A DNA stretch of 64,000 nucleotides from an uncultured Aquimarina sp. (GTDB lineage: Bacteria > Bacteroidota > Bacteroidia > Flavobacteriales > Flavobacteriaceae): assembly GCA_947489685.1 (NCBI GenBank), contig CANLEM010000001.1:744001-808000 (forward strand), read 5' to 3'. Under the pieces are notes generated by a model. The model saw only the letters and a program-made list of their open reading frames with translations. It was not told the DNA's origin and ran no database searches. This document shows, piece by piece, positions 26,254 through 35,487 of this stretch; the first letter of the stretch is position 1; every line of letters begins with the position of its first letter. Made by a program: the position numbers and the translations under genes.

Positions 26254-26778
26254 TCAATAATTTGATTTCAAAATATTGTAATGATGCTCCGTATGATAAG
26301 CTGTCCAAATTACTATTTCTCTGATCGTCATTCTTCCCATAAGAGGGTGGGGAAGTAGATAAGTATCCAAATCATGCTCAGTCCAATTTTGGAACTTCTT
26401 AATCAGTTTCATTTTTTCTTTATCCAATTTGGAGATATAAGAAATTTTATTGGCGGGCGTTATTGTGGGCATATTTTTGGAGATATCAGCAACAACACCT
26501 GGATTATCAGCTAGTTTGTCTTGATATTTTTTGACAATCTGATGATAAGTACGATTGTCTCTATTATTAGTTCCAAACTTATATTTCAAGAAAAATTTTG
26601 GTAACCATAAGGCTTTGTTTAAGGCATTTTCACTTTGAATCAAATGAACGATGTGCTCACCAGTATTCCACTTATCTCGAGGGCCTTTTACCCAATTTTG
26701 ATCCGGATGATTTTCGAGCCATTCATATAGTGTTTGGTGTTTCTGCTTTAGGGTACCGATTATTTCTTCTTTCGTCAT
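26254..26778 (-). CDS. DinB-like protein
   Basis: 174 residues. KWNTGEHIVHLIQSENALNKALW near 36-58 and the C-terminal TIREIVIWTAYHTEHHYNIL (about 150-169) give the metal-binding histidines of the DinB fold. It is the third DinB-type protein in the window and is not closely similar to the other two. Function unknown. Confidence 0.8.
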   Translation of the reverse strand: MTKEEIIGTLKQKHQTLYEWLENHPDQNWVKGPRDKWNTGEHIVHLIQSENALNKALWLPKFFLKYKFGTNNRDNRTYHQIVKKYQDKLADNPGVVADISKNMPTITPANKISYISKLDKEKMKLIKKFQNWTEHDLDTYLLPHPLMGRMTIREIVIWTAYHTEHHYNILKSNY

Positions 26779-26887
26779 AGTTTAATATTTAGGATTGATT
26801 TATGGATTCTAAACCTAATAAAGAGAGTATTGATTTATAGTTGCTCTTCTATCCTTGCTATCCATAAAAACCGATCAGTATATACGT

Positions 26888-27178
26888 CTACTTGTTTCTC
26901 AATTGAAAAATAATATCCATGATTTCTATATCTGGAACTTTATTGATAGCATAGGCTGATGGTATACTTTTGGCTAAATCAGATTCTTGGTAATTTTGTT
27001 GAGATTGTATAGAATCCCAGATATATACCCCTCCATATTCTCCTTCTTCGCTTGTTTTTATATAATATTTTTGTAGAAGTCCAGGAATAGACTTAAAATT
27101 AGATTCTCTTTCTTTGGCTCTTTTTAGTAATTCATCTTCTGGTAAATCCGATTTCAACTTAATAATTTGCAAGATCAT
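26888..27178 (-). CDS. YdhR/ABM-like small ferredoxin-fold protein
   Basis: 96 residues. MILQIIKLKSDLPEDELLKRAKERESNFKSIPGLLQKYYI followed by YGGVYIWDSIQSQQNY is the pattern of the YdhR / antibiotic-biosynthesis-monooxygenase dimeric alpha-beta barrel. It could be a small monooxygenase or a non-catalytic member. The AraC gene lies 32 bases upstream in the same direction. Confidence 0.7.
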   Translation of the reverse strand: MILQIIKLKSDLPEDELLKRAKERESNFKSIPGLLQKYYIKTSEEGEYGGVYIWDSIQSQQNYQESDLAKSIPSAYAINKVPDIEIMDIIFQLRNK

Positions 27179-27210
27179 AATGATTAGATTTTTATTTTTT
27201 AAAATGCAAT

Positions 27211-27960
27211 CTATTCATTTTTGATGATTGAAAATTGTAAAAATCGGTCGTTTTCATTTTTCAGCAATGCTTTTGGCGTAAATCCTGTTATTTTTTTTAT
27301 TCCTTTTATAAAATGTGGTTGATCAAAATAACCTTGTTGAGGGTATAACTGTCCTTTTCTTATCTGACTGTATGTGGCAGCACCTTTTCGGATACTACAA
27401 TAACTTTTTAAGGAAAGCCCAAAAGTAGATTGGAAATATCGATTTATTTGTCGTTTTGACCAATTAGCTTTTTGCGAATAATATTCAACGGTCTTATTTC
27501 CTTTTGTTTGATTAATCGATTTTAAAAGAATCGATTTTCTTGGATCAATTGGGCTGTGTTCTTCAATGCACGATAACAAGGATTGGTTCAGGTATTCGAA
27601 GAAGTAAGCGTCAACATTTTTATTAAATTCATCAAGTCCCCAATAGGATTTTTCTAACCTTTTTATATTATTAAGTAATGGGGTGATACTTTCTTGAATT
27701 ATCTTTTCTATTGCAAGTAACCTGAACTGCACTCCATATATTGTAGTTTCTGGCGAGATAACAACATTGGTTTTATGATCCCATAAACCAGTTAAAAACA
27801 CCCCATCTAGATTGTCATTATGATAGCAAATCAATAAATCGAAGAAGCCATCGGGCAATATTGTGTACGATCGAAAATCTTTCTTATTGTTTTCGATCTT
27901 CCAGTAACATCTTACATAATCCCTAAGATTTGGATGTGCTTGTTGTTGAAAGTAAATCAT
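27211..27960 (-). CDS. AraC family regulator with DUF6597-like sensor
   Basis: 249 residues. The N-terminal YFQQQAHPNLRDYVRCYWKIE and LPDGFFDLLI mark the DUF6597-type sensor found in AraC regulators. The C-terminal HTH (about 150-240) ends HFIKGIKKITGFTPKALL. It lies directly upstream of the small YdhR-like gene, which may be its target. Confidence 0.8.
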   Translation of the reverse strand: MIYFQQQAHPNLRDYVRCYWKIENNKKDFRSYTILPDGFFDLLICYHNDNLDGVFLTGLWDHKTNVVISPETTIYGVQFRLLAIEKIIQESITPLLNNIKRLEKSYWGLDEFNKNVDAYFFEYLNQSLLSCIEEHSPIDPRKSILLKSINQTKGNKTVEYYSQKANWSKRQINRYFQSTFGLSLKSYCSIRKGAATYSQIRKGQLYPQQGYFDQPHFIKGIKKITGFTPKALLKNENDRFLQFSIIKNE

Positions 27961-28026
27961 TTAAAACTCCTATTTTAATATGTTGTTGGTCCCTGTTTAC
28001 ATTCATTTACTAACTTGTCAGTTTAT

Positions 28027-28102
28027 TTAAGCGGTTAGATTCTTTATGTTAATGGCCATTAACGTTTTACCCTGCGGGTATGTACTATACACCTTGTTGT
28101 GG
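28027..28102 (-). repeat. cassette-array repeat, short type
   Basis: Left end AAGCGGTTAGATTC, right end ACTATACACCTTGTTGTGG with GTT at 28096. The middle carries a perfect 16-bp palindrome GTTAATGGCCATTAAC at 28048-28063. The stop codon of the DUF2071 gene lies inside this repeat. Confidence 0.65.
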
Positions 28103-28819
28103 GGTCGTTATTTTTATCGTTTTTTTATTTTCTACTGTAATTTCTGAGCCTTCAGCTAACATTACCGAAACTGGGTTGGTTGAATTTAGAAATTCAAATT
28201 CTTTTCCGTAGACAGCTCCAAAGTCTATATCAATTTCATAATCGTTCACTTTATACGCTTCCCATCTTGGGTGGGTTACCTCATACTCATTGGATTTACT
28301 TTGATTTACTTTTGCATAACCCCAATAATGCTCGGTGATAAATTCTATCTCACTGTTCGATTCAATCTTAAATTTTTCAATACTCGCATCAATTTTTATC
28401 GAATTCCATTTACCTGATTTTTTCCATCTGTATTGAACAGTCCTTTGATTATCGCCTGAACGCCAAGAGTGTTCCATTGGTAATGTTTCGTAATTTTCAT
28501 TATAAACTGTATTTGCTACAAAAGTCAAAGCGCGTTTGGGTACAATTTCTTTAATAAACACAACGCCTCTTTTCCATTCTCCATTGTCGAATCGTTTAAC
28601 GTAAAATCGTAAATTAACTTCTTCGAAATTCGTATGAAATGGAATTTTAAGCCCTAATAATTTAGTGTTAACAAACATGAATCCGACCAAACTCACATAA
28701 CAGTTTCCATTCCACAAGTCCAGTTCAGTACCTATAGGTAGATATTTATCAAGTAGTTTTTTATCAATTATATAATTCGCTAATGCGAGTTTTCTCCATT
28801 CTGCTTTTAGGAAGCTCAT
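28085..28819 (-). CDS. DUF2071 (YqjF-like) protein
   Basis: 244 residues. The start FLKAEWRKLALANYIIDKKLLDKYLPIGTELDLWNG and the later VSLVGFMFVNTKLLG and NLRFYVKR are the DUF2071 signature; the family has an SRPBCC/acetoacetate-decarboxylase-like fold. Function unknown. Its last five residues (PQQGV) and stop are encoded by the repeat arm downstream, as in other genes of this array. Confidence 0.85.
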   Translation of the reverse strand: MSFLKAEWRKLALANYIIDKKLLDKYLPIGTELDLWNGNCYVSLVGFMFVNTKLLGLKIPFHTNFEEVNLRFYVKRFDNGEWKRGVVFIKEIVPKRALTFVANTVYNENYETLPMEHSWRSGDNQRTVQYRWKKSGKWNSIKIDASIEKFKIESNSEIEFITEHYWGYAKVNQSKSNEYEVTHPRWEAYKVNDYEIDIDFGAVYGKEFEFLNSTNPVSVMLAEGSEITVENKKTIKITTPQQGV

Positions 28820-28839
28820 TTCGTTTAGTTTTAATACAT

Positions 28840-28966
28840 CACAACGGTTTGTATAAGATTAGTTGCGTGTTTTAAACAACTAATTTAGCAAATACAAACC
28901 GAATGAAAATCCATTAGATGTTTTGTAATTAGACTTGTAGAAGCAATTAATTTTATATGTTATTAT
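28840..28966 (-). repeat. cassette-array repeat, type A
   Basis: Left end CACAACGGTTTGTATAAG then ATTAGTTGC; right end GCAATTAATTTTATATG then TTATTA, so the right box is degraded. AAC at 28843. The left arm is almost identical to that at 60.1 kb. Confidence 0.85.
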
Positions 28967-29424
28967 ACGTTCGTTTTTAGTTGTAAATCTTTTGCAAGGC
29001 ATATGCTGTCCGGAATATTCTTTAGGATACCATATTTCTCTATAGCATTATAATTGTTTCTTCGATAAAGCTTACCAGCTTCAGGTTGTTTTGACCCCAT
29101 AAAGAGTATGCATCTAGAATATCCTAGTTCTTTAGACCAGTTTTCTAATTCAGATAAAATCTTCTCTCCAACTCTTTGACCTCTTGTTTCGGGTGATACA
29201 TACATTCTTTTAATCTCCATAGAATTAAAATTGTATTCAGAGATTGCTCCACAACCAATTGCTTTATCTTTTTTCAATGCTAAAACAACATAATTTAAAT
29301 TGGAGATGTCATTGAATTGAGATAAAGGATGAGTTTTACCGTCTCTTCCTGCAAGGTCTAAATTTAGAGATTGTACAAGTCTTTTAAATTCTGGATTTTG
29401 AGAATTTGTTCTTATTATTTTCAT
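28963..29424 (-). CDS. GNAT family N-acetyltransferase
   Basis: 153 residues. The acetyl-CoA loop SPETRGQRVGEKILSELE (RGQRVG) is near 77-94, and the C-terminal LYRRNNYNAIEKYGIL fits GNAT. FNSMEIKRMYVSPE is the usual strand before the loop. Substrate unknown. The stop codon lies at the edge of the type A repeat, again a cassette-like arrangement. Confidence 0.85.
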   Translation of the reverse strand: MKIIRTNSQNPEFKRLVQSLNLDLAGRDGKTHPLSQFNDISNLNYVVLALKKDKAIGCGAISEYNFNSMEIKRMYVSPETRGQRVGEKILSELENWSKELGYSRCILFMGSKQPEAGKLYRRNNYNAIEKYGILKNIPDSICLAKDLQLKTNV

Positions 29425-29450
29425 TATGTTTCAGAGTGAATTAAATGACG

Positions 29451-29475
29451 TACAACGGTTTGGCTATACTCAAGA
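29451..29475 (-). repeat. orphan left arm of a cassette repeat (array boundary)
   Basis: TACAACGGTTTGGCTATAC matches the left ends of the complete repeats, but no right arm follows before the AsmA gene at 29644. The sequence from 29475 to 29643 is unlike the array, so this marks a breakpoint. Confidence 0.65.
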
Positions 29476-29643
29476 CGTCGCCGAGTCTGCTTTATCCAAA
29501 GATACTCAAACAGTTATAAATACCATAGACAAACCAAGTTAGAAAACACAAGTAACTAGAAAATTGGGAGGATTGATAAGTGCCTGTTTGGATTTCAACA
29601 ATATCAAGAGCTCATCCATCTGTAAAATTTTCAAAATCAGATG

Positions 29644-32600
29644 TTACTTTTCTTTTTTCTTACCCAATGAAACCTTGTAGTCATCTATGCTCCCCTTGAT
29701 CTTTAGATTGAGATACTTTATTTTTTTGTTAGGATCTATTTCTACAATCTCATCTTCTTGCTCCTCATTAATAGCAGCATCGGCATCTTTCTTGTTTCCA
29801 AATAATTTTTGCCAAGCAGCTTTTCTTACAGTTTTCCAGGGAATCCGTAAATAATAATCGATATTTTGATTATTATCATGCGTACCTGACAATTCTATAT
29901 GACCCAAAGTAGATTTGATCGTCATAGATGGGATAGTAATCTTCCCCTTCTTTATATCCAAGCTATTTCGTAAGGTGTCAAACTTAATGTTTTGCAAGTT
30001 TTTAGCTCCCATATAATCTGAAAGTGCCAGCATTGGATCATAATTTTTTAATCTTCCATTTAATACTTTTACGTCCATTTCTAAAGTAGATTGATCCAGA
30101 TCTGGTACCATATCAGGGTATACTCTGATCTTACCTTTAATTCTAGAGGTGAGTTTCCCTTGTAAATTTTCTGAAACGAGATGGTCTTGCCCAAAATTTT
30201 CAAATTTGAACAGCAATTTATCCAAATCAACATTATTCATAACCAAATCCGGCTGCATATAGATATGTTTAGGGTCGCTACCATTAAAATATCCACTTAA
30301 TTGAATATTTCCTCCTGCAGCATCCATGTGTAACGTATCTATATAAATGTAATGGTTGGGAGTTGTTCTTAAATCTGCTTTGATATTTTGAAGATCTATT
30401 CTATGATAAATAAAGTGAGCGACATCTGCCTTAAATTGCATATCGGTAAATGGCAACTCATATAAATTGAAGGCATCGGCATGTTCTTTTACATCTGCAG
30501 TTTTTGAAGTAACAATTGCTGTTGGTTTTGGTGGACTTAAATCGAAATTAAAAAGCGCATCAAAGTCGATATAATTTGCCTTTAATTCGAGATAATTATC
30601 TCTTTTCTTTATTTGCGGGTCTTCCCCCAAATAATAGTTTAAATCGAAATTAAAATTGGTGGTTCCTATTTCGCCATGAAAGTCTTTTATAACGATGTGC
30701 TGGTCTTCATAATGTATGTTTCCTCTAAAATCATGAAAGCGAAGCGGATGCAATTTCATTTTTGTATCTAACTTATCTAAAGCCAGATCGATAGAATGTA
30801 ACGCCGAATCTTTATAGTGTATACTAGAAGCAAAATGCAATGCCAAATCATCAAAGGCTTCATGTCGGTATTCTTTTGGTACATAATTTTCTCCCTTATA
30901 TGAAAAGACATCTTCTAGTCTTAACTTATTAGAAGTAAGATTGATATCTAAATCTACATCTCCGTTAAGTTCAGGTTTCATCCAAAAAGCATAGTCATGT
31001 ATTAGCCCGTCAAAATGAAAATCACTATCATCTATATAACCCGTAAAATCTATAATTTTTAAGTCTTTGTCATCTATTAACACATCGGCATGAAAATCAT
31101 GTAGTTTATGCGGATAATGCTTCAAGTCTGCATACAAGCTATCGATAAAAAATTCACCTTTAGGTAAATACTCTGATTCTGTGAAATCTTTGGCAGAAGC
31201 TTTAAAAGAAAGCCCTAAGCTCAGTTCTTTTATTTGCTCATCAAAACCGGTTTGAGTAGTGTCTTGTTTTGAAAAACCTGTTAATTGGGCAATATCTAAG
31301 TACTTAGAGGTAATATCTAAGTGGGCTTCTACGGGGATGTTTGTATGATGCACTATTGCGGGTAAGTCCGAAAGGAAACCACGTATCGATAGATCTGAAT
31401 TTCCGATCAATAGTTCAAACTGATTCAAGGTTGCTTTCTTACCATTCATTACTAAATGTACATTCAAATCGTGCAAAGGAGCTGGAAGTTCTTTGGCGAC
31501 CAAACTCAAGTCTTTTACAATCAATTCTGTAAAGTACGCTTGATTGAGTTTTTGCAATGCCTTTTCGGGATTGTCAATATCAATAATGTCATGAAAATTC
31601 ATTTTCAGAGAAACTTTTCCAGAGGCATCTTCTACTTGCTCTAGTTCAAAAAAGTCTGCAATAAAATCGAGATTAAAATTCGAGTTTATTTGCATATCTA
31701 CTTCTGGAGATTCAAAATTCTTCACAAAAATAGAGCCTTCAAATTCTCCCTTTTCTAAAGACGCAGTCATATCGGTTAGAGAAAATTCCATAGTACTTGC
31801 ATCTCTGTTTTTGCCATTGGTAAAATGACCATTGAAGCCCATATTATCTATTTTTTTTTCTCTTTCGGTATTTTCTAAAAAGGCTTTTCCAGCCCCAAAA
31901 TTAGCATTGATAAAAGGTCTGTTGCCTTTGTTGGCAGGTCCTTGGATACTGGCATTAAAATAGATTTCACCAGCATTTTTGTATTTCTCTAATACGGGGA
32001 TTATATCAGTAGGAGCAAAAGCTATAAGCATGTCAAAATTGGGCTTTGTTCCTTTTATAGAAAGGTCAAGGTCTACATCATTCTTTGTGTCTATGGAGCC
32101 TTCCAACTCAAAATCACCATTTTCCATTACAATACCTGACGGTTGTATGTCAAGAATGCCTGTATATTCATTAAATACCAGATCTGTATGAACTTCAAAA
32201 TGTTTTTTACGAATGAAGGTCGTATCTCCATCTTTTATCACATTTAATTCTAAATCTGTATCTATATGCCCAGCAATGATACTATCTTTTCGGCTAAAAC
32301 CGCCTTTGCCAGTATATATGAATTTTTCGACATCTGTATTGGTGGCTTCATCTAAGGTGTGGATATCTAGATTTTTAAATTTAATTTTTTTTAAGTGAAT
32401 ATTGGTAGAGGGGGTTTCTGTTTCAGAAGTGCTAGCTAAGGAGTTTTGAATATTAGTAGTATTATTTTCATGAATAACAATATTAAAAACACCTTCTTCA
32501 ACTAATAGAGATTGGATATCATAATTTTTATTAACGATATCCCATAAGTTAAAGCCTATATATAGGTCTTTTACGTCCATTATGATAGGCGCATTGTCTT

Positions 32601-32844
32601 CTTTGGTTTCAAAAATTCGCACATCATATACTTTAATGGATATATACGGAAAGTTGCCAAAAAGGGATAATTCACTTTCACCAACGCTAATGAGACCTTT
32701 GTGTTCTTTGTTTAGTGTGGCGATCTCCTCCTTAATAATTTCAGATTGGTTACTCTGAATATATAGCATTAGGCCTCCTACTAATAAAATTGGAACTAAG
32801 ATTAGCACTAATAAAATTCGTTTCCAGAATTTTTTAATCTTCAA
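29644..32844 (-). CDS. AsmA-like inner-membrane-anchored protein
   Basis: 1066 residues. One N-terminal membrane helix (about 9-28) is followed by a long run of beta-strand repeats. The N-terminal block VGESELSLFGNFPYISIKVYDVRI and the C-terminal LALSDYMGAKNLQNIKFDTLRNSLDIKKGKI are AsmA features. AsmA-like proteins are periplasmic bridge-like lipid-transfer factors that support the outer membrane. No ATG precedes the conserved start, so TTG at 32844 is taken. It is divergent from the ABM gene and lies in the non-array block. Confidence 0.85.
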   Translation of the reverse strand: MKIKKFWKRILLVLILVPILLVGGLMLYIQSNQSEIIKEEIATLNKEHKGLISVGESELSLFGNFPYISIKVYDVRIFETKEDNAPIIMDVKDLYIGFNLWDIVNKNYDIQSLLVEEGVFNIVIHENNTTNIQNSLASTSETETPSTNIHLKKIKFKNLDIHTLDEATNTDVEKFIYTGKGGFSRKDSIIAGHIDTDLELNVIKDGDTTFIRKKHFEVHTDLVFNEYTGILDIQPSGIVMENGDFELEGSIDTKNDVDLDLSIKGTKPNFDMLIAFAPTDIIPVLEKYKNAGEIYFNASIQGPANKGNRPFINANFGAGKAFLENTEREKKIDNMGFNGHFTNGKNRDASTMEFSLTDMTASLEKGEFEGSIFVKNFESPEVDMQINSNFNLDFIADFFELEQVEDASGKVSLKMNFHDIIDIDNPEKALQKLNQAYFTELIVKDLSLVAKELPAPLHDLNVHLVMNGKKATLNQFELLIGNSDLSIRGFLSDLPAIVHHTNIPVEAHLDITSKYLDIAQLTGFSKQDTTQTGFDEQIKELSLGLSFKASAKDFTESEYLPKGEFFIDSLYADLKHYPHKLHDFHADVLIDDKDLKIIDFTGYIDDSDFHFDGLIHDYAFWMKPELNGDVDLDINLTSNKLRLEDVFSYKGENYVPKEYRHEAFDDLALHFASSIHYKDSALHSIDLALDKLDTKMKLHPLRFHDFRGNIHYEDQHIVIKDFHGEIGTTNFNFDLNYYLGEDPQIKKRDNYLELKANYIDFDALFNFDLSPPKPTAIVTSKTADVKEHADAFNLYELPFTDMQFKADVAHFIYHRIDLQNIKADLRTTPNHYIYIDTLHMDAAGGNIQLSGYFNGSDPKHIYMQPDLVMNNVDLDKLLFKFENFGQDHLVSENLQGKLTSRIKGKIRVYPDMVPDLDQSTLEMDVKVLNGRLKNYDPMLALSDYMGAKNLQNIKFDTLRNSLDIKKGKITIPSMTIKSTLGHIELSGTHDNNQNIDYYLRIPWKTVRKAAWQKLFGNKKDADAAINEEQEDEIVEIDPNKKIKYLNLKIKGSIDDYKVSLGKKKEK

Positions 32845-33092
32845 AGTAGATGTCTTTAGGGTTAGAAAAGATGTTTGACCTTAAAAGTAACGAATTAGTA
32901 TGAAAAATCTTATTTTAGAATACGATTTAGTTTTTAATGCCTTTGTCTTCATTACTCGTTCTAGTAAACTTTATTTCAATAAATACCAATGTAATTACTG
33001 TCTAGAAAATTGTCCATGCATTAGTAATAGATGTCCATTCCAAGAACTCTAGTTTCGTCTCAAATTTGCACTGTAACAAAAAACAAGAAAAG

Positions 33093-33812
33093 ATGAAAAC
33101 TAAAATTCCATTACAATTAACCATCCTAGTGCTACTTCTAGGATTTTCAACTCAAACATTTTCAAACCCTAAAAATACAAACATTATGAATGACGCAAAA
33201 AAAGAAACAATCGGATTATTAGTAATTATGAAAGCTAAACCAGGAAAAGAGCAAGATGTTAAAAACTTTTTACTTGGTGGATTATCATTGGTACTTCAAG
33301 AACCCCAAACAGTATCTTGGTTTGCATTTCAGATAGATGAAAGAACTTTTGGGATCTATGACACCTTCGAAGTTGAAGAAGGTAGACAAGCCCATTTAAG
33401 TGGCGAGGTTGCAAAAGCGTTATTAGCAAACGCAAGTAACCTATTAGAAAACTTTGATGCTCAAACGAGTATACAACCTATAAATGTTATCGCTTCTAAT
33501 CATAAAGCAGGTTTCCAAAACAATGGATTATTGGTAATCATGAAAGTTAAACAAGGAAAATCTGGAGATGTAGAAAATTTCCTTAATGCGGGTATGCAAT
33601 TGGTAGGAAATGAACCAAAGACACTGTCTTGGTATGCCATGAAGTTGGATGATACCACCTATGCTATATTTGATACTTTTGCTGGGGATGCCGGAAGAAA
33701 TGCACACCTTACAGGTAAAGTGGCCGCAGCTCTTATGGAAAACGCTCCCGTTATTCTAGAAGGCTTTGAGGCATCGGCAATTCAAAAAATTGATATTTTA
33801 GCTTCAAAGTAA
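33093..33812 (+). CDS. secreted protein with two ABM-like domains
   Basis: 239 residues from the ATG at 33093, behind an A-rich leader. A signal peptide of about 24 residues (ending TQTFS) precedes two tandem copies of an ABM-type alpha-beta barrel: GLLVIMKAKPGKEQDVKNFL and GLLVIMKVKQGKSGDVENFL begin them, and each ends with AxLxxNA. The two copies are clearly duplicated, so the protein is a fused dimer. It is followed by a terminator and an AraC gene in the same direction. Confidence 0.8.
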   Translation: MKTKIPLQLTILVLLLGFSTQTFSNPKNTNIMNDAKKETIGLLVIMKAKPGKEQDVKNFLLGGLSLVLQEPQTVSWFAFQIDERTFGIYDTFEVEEGRQAHLSGEVAKALLANASNLLENFDAQTSIQPINVIASNHKAGFQNNGLLVIMKVKQGKSGDVENFLNAGMQLVGNEPKTLSWYAMKLDDTTYAIFDTFAGDAGRNAHLTGKVAAALMENAPVILEGFEASAIQKIDILASK

Positions 33813-33823
33813 TTGCTATCTTT

Positions 33824-33852
33824 AGAAGGGAGTGTTGTAGGCACTCCTTTCT
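33824..33852 (+). terminator. intrinsic terminator
   Basis: AGAAGGGAGTG (33824-33834) pairs with CACTCCTTTCT (33842-33852) with one wobble and a 7-nt loop, followed by a T-rich stretch, 12 bases after the ABM gene. Confidence 0.8.
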
Positions 33853-33900
33853 TTATATTACTGAATAGTTGTACAGAAGGTGGACAAAGATTAAATTATT

Positions 33901-34758
33901 ATGGCTCAGATTATTATCGATAAACAAAATGGTGAATTAGCTTTTAGGTTGGAACAACTCAATGACCTAAGTCAATTTGACCATTTACAGCGAAAAAATT
34001 ATTACTCAATTATATTGTTAAGCGGAAACAATTATAATCTAACTGTTGATTTCTCTAAATATGAGCTGTTGAGAAATCAGATGATTTGTTTAGCACCATA
34101 TCAACCGTTTATGATTACTTCAAAAGAGCAGTGTACAGGTTATCTGTTAAACTTCCATCCCGATTTTTTTTGTACCTATCGTCATCAGAATGAGGTTGAA
34201 ACAGAAGGTATTCTTTTTAATAACTTTCATGGGCTTCCTTATTTTCAAATTTCTGAGGAAGCATTATTTTTCAATCTAATAGACCAAATTTCTAGAGAGA
34301 TGGATAGAGATTCTATCGCTCAGCATGAAGTTCTTGTTGCTTTTTTAAAGGTGTTTCTAATAGAGGCTGTTAGACAAAAAAAGCAATTTGATGAAACCAT
34401 TACACCAAAATTTTCTGATAGCCAATCTGAGATTCTACAAAATTTGACAGATGCTATTGAGAATAACTATTCTAGGTTACATTCCCCTCAGGAATATGCA
34501 GATGTGTTATGTGTTAGTCCTAAAACACTGGCCGGAATTGCAAAAAAATATCTTAATCAAACCCCTACGTCTTTGATTACCAATAGAATTATTATAGAGG
34601 CTAAACGTGAGCTTTATTTAACTTCTAAGCCTGTAAAACAGATAGCAGCTTTTTTAGGGTATCAAGATGAATTTTATTTCAGCCGATTCTTTAAAAAAAA
34701 GGTAGGAGTTTCACCGGATATCTATCGAAAGACTGTAGGTTTTGCCAAACTAGAATGA
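33901..34758 (+). CDS. AraC family transcriptional regulator
   Basis: 285 residues. The N-terminal cupin-like sensor (YYSIILLSGNNYNLTVDF; FMITSKEQCTGYLLNFHPDFF) is followed by an AraC double HTH at about 180-280 ending FLGYQDEFYFSRFFKKKVGVSPDIYR. It lies downstream of the secreted ABM gene on the same strand and is a plausible regulator of it. Confidence 0.85.
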   Translation: MAQIIIDKQNGELAFRLEQLNDLSQFDHLQRKNYYSIILLSGNNYNLTVDFSKYELLRNQMICLAPYQPFMITSKEQCTGYLLNFHPDFFCTYRHQNEVETEGILFNNFHGLPYFQISEEALFFNLIDQISREMDRDSIAQHEVLVAFLKVFLIEAVRQKKQFDETITPKFSDSQSEILQNLTDAIENNYSRLHSPQEYADVLCVSPKTLAGIAKKYLNQTPTSLITNRIIIEAKRELYLTSKPVKQIAAFLGYQDEFYFSRFFKKKVGVSPDIYRKTVGFAKLE

Positions 34759-34789
34759 GGATAAATTTTACGTACTAGAATCAGTTGTT

Positions 34790-34839
34790 TATAACGGTCT
34801 TGATACAAGAGTTTTAATTCAATTTATCTTTTGTTATAA
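34790..34839 (-). repeat. short cassette-type repeat
   Basis: TATAACGGTCTTGATAC at the left and TTTTGTTATA at the right, with AAC at 34793 and GTT at 34833, form a 50-bp imperfect inverted repeat. The stop codon of the next gene lies inside it. It marks the point where the array resumes after the AsmA block. Confidence 0.5.
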
Positions 34840-35351
34840 GTTTTTTTTTCTAATTTATACCAAATTGCCTCTCGTATCATTTCATCATAAGGAGCTTGCT
34901 TATCATATATCATTCCTACCTTTTCCATTATTCTGATTGACGCCTTGTTTTCAGGCAATGCTATTGCTATTATTAAATCAAGATTAAGCACATTAAAGCC
35001 GTGATCAATAATTGCTTTAGAGGCCTCAGTTGCAAAGCCCATACTCCAGTATTTCTTTTTGAATCTGTATCCAAGGTCCACTTTATCAAATTCTGGTAAA
35101 TATGTTAATCCCGCCCAACCAATAAACTCATTTGTTGTTTTTAGGATTACAGCCAATCTTCCAAACCCATACTTCCTATAGTCATTAAGTCTTATTCTTA
35201 TCGCCTGTTCTATTTCTTTCATTGATTCAACAACTGGCTCTCCTGTCCATTTTTGCACTTTTGGATCGGAGTGTAATTGAAACAATTCCTCTTTGTCATC
35301 AAAAGTAATTTCCCTTAATACTAACCTTTCGGTTTCAATCAAGATTTTCAT
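34824..35351 (-). CDS. GNAT acetyltransferase, RimJ/RimL type
   Basis: 175 residues. TERLVLREITFDDKEELFQL at the start and YRFKKKYWSMGFATEASKAIIDHGF with the acetyl-CoA loop (about 92-116) are typical of the RimJ/RimL subgroup. The end RIMEKVGMIYDK follows the usual pattern. It may acetylate a ribosomal protein or small amine. The stop falls inside the 34.8-kb repeat. Confidence 0.85.
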   Translation of the reverse strand: MKILIETERLVLREITFDDKEELFQLHSDPKVQKWTGEPVVESMKEIEQAIRIRLNDYRKYGFGRLAVILKTTNEFIGWAGLTYLPEFDKVDLGYRFKKKYWSMGFATEASKAIIDHGFNVLNLDLIIAIALPENKASIRIMEKVGMIYDKQAPYDEMIREAIWYKLEKKTYNKR

Positions 35352-35360
35352 TTTATTGCT

Positions 35361-35487
35361 TATAACAGGTGTATATACAAAGTAGTGGATTTAAAATCAC
35401 TAACTTTTTAAAAAACAAGATACTTAATTAAAACGTAAAAGCGGTTTAGATGTGCATCTAGGCCGTTATTTTTTAAATATGTTGTTT
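35361..35487 (-). repeat. cassette-array repeat, type D
   Basis: Left end TATAACAGGTGTATATAC; right end AAATATGTTG with GTT at 35481. The inner hairpin AAGCGGTTTAGATG / CATCTAGGCCGTT with a following T run is terminator-like. The stop of the dehydrogenase gene lies inside the right arm. Confidence 0.7.
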
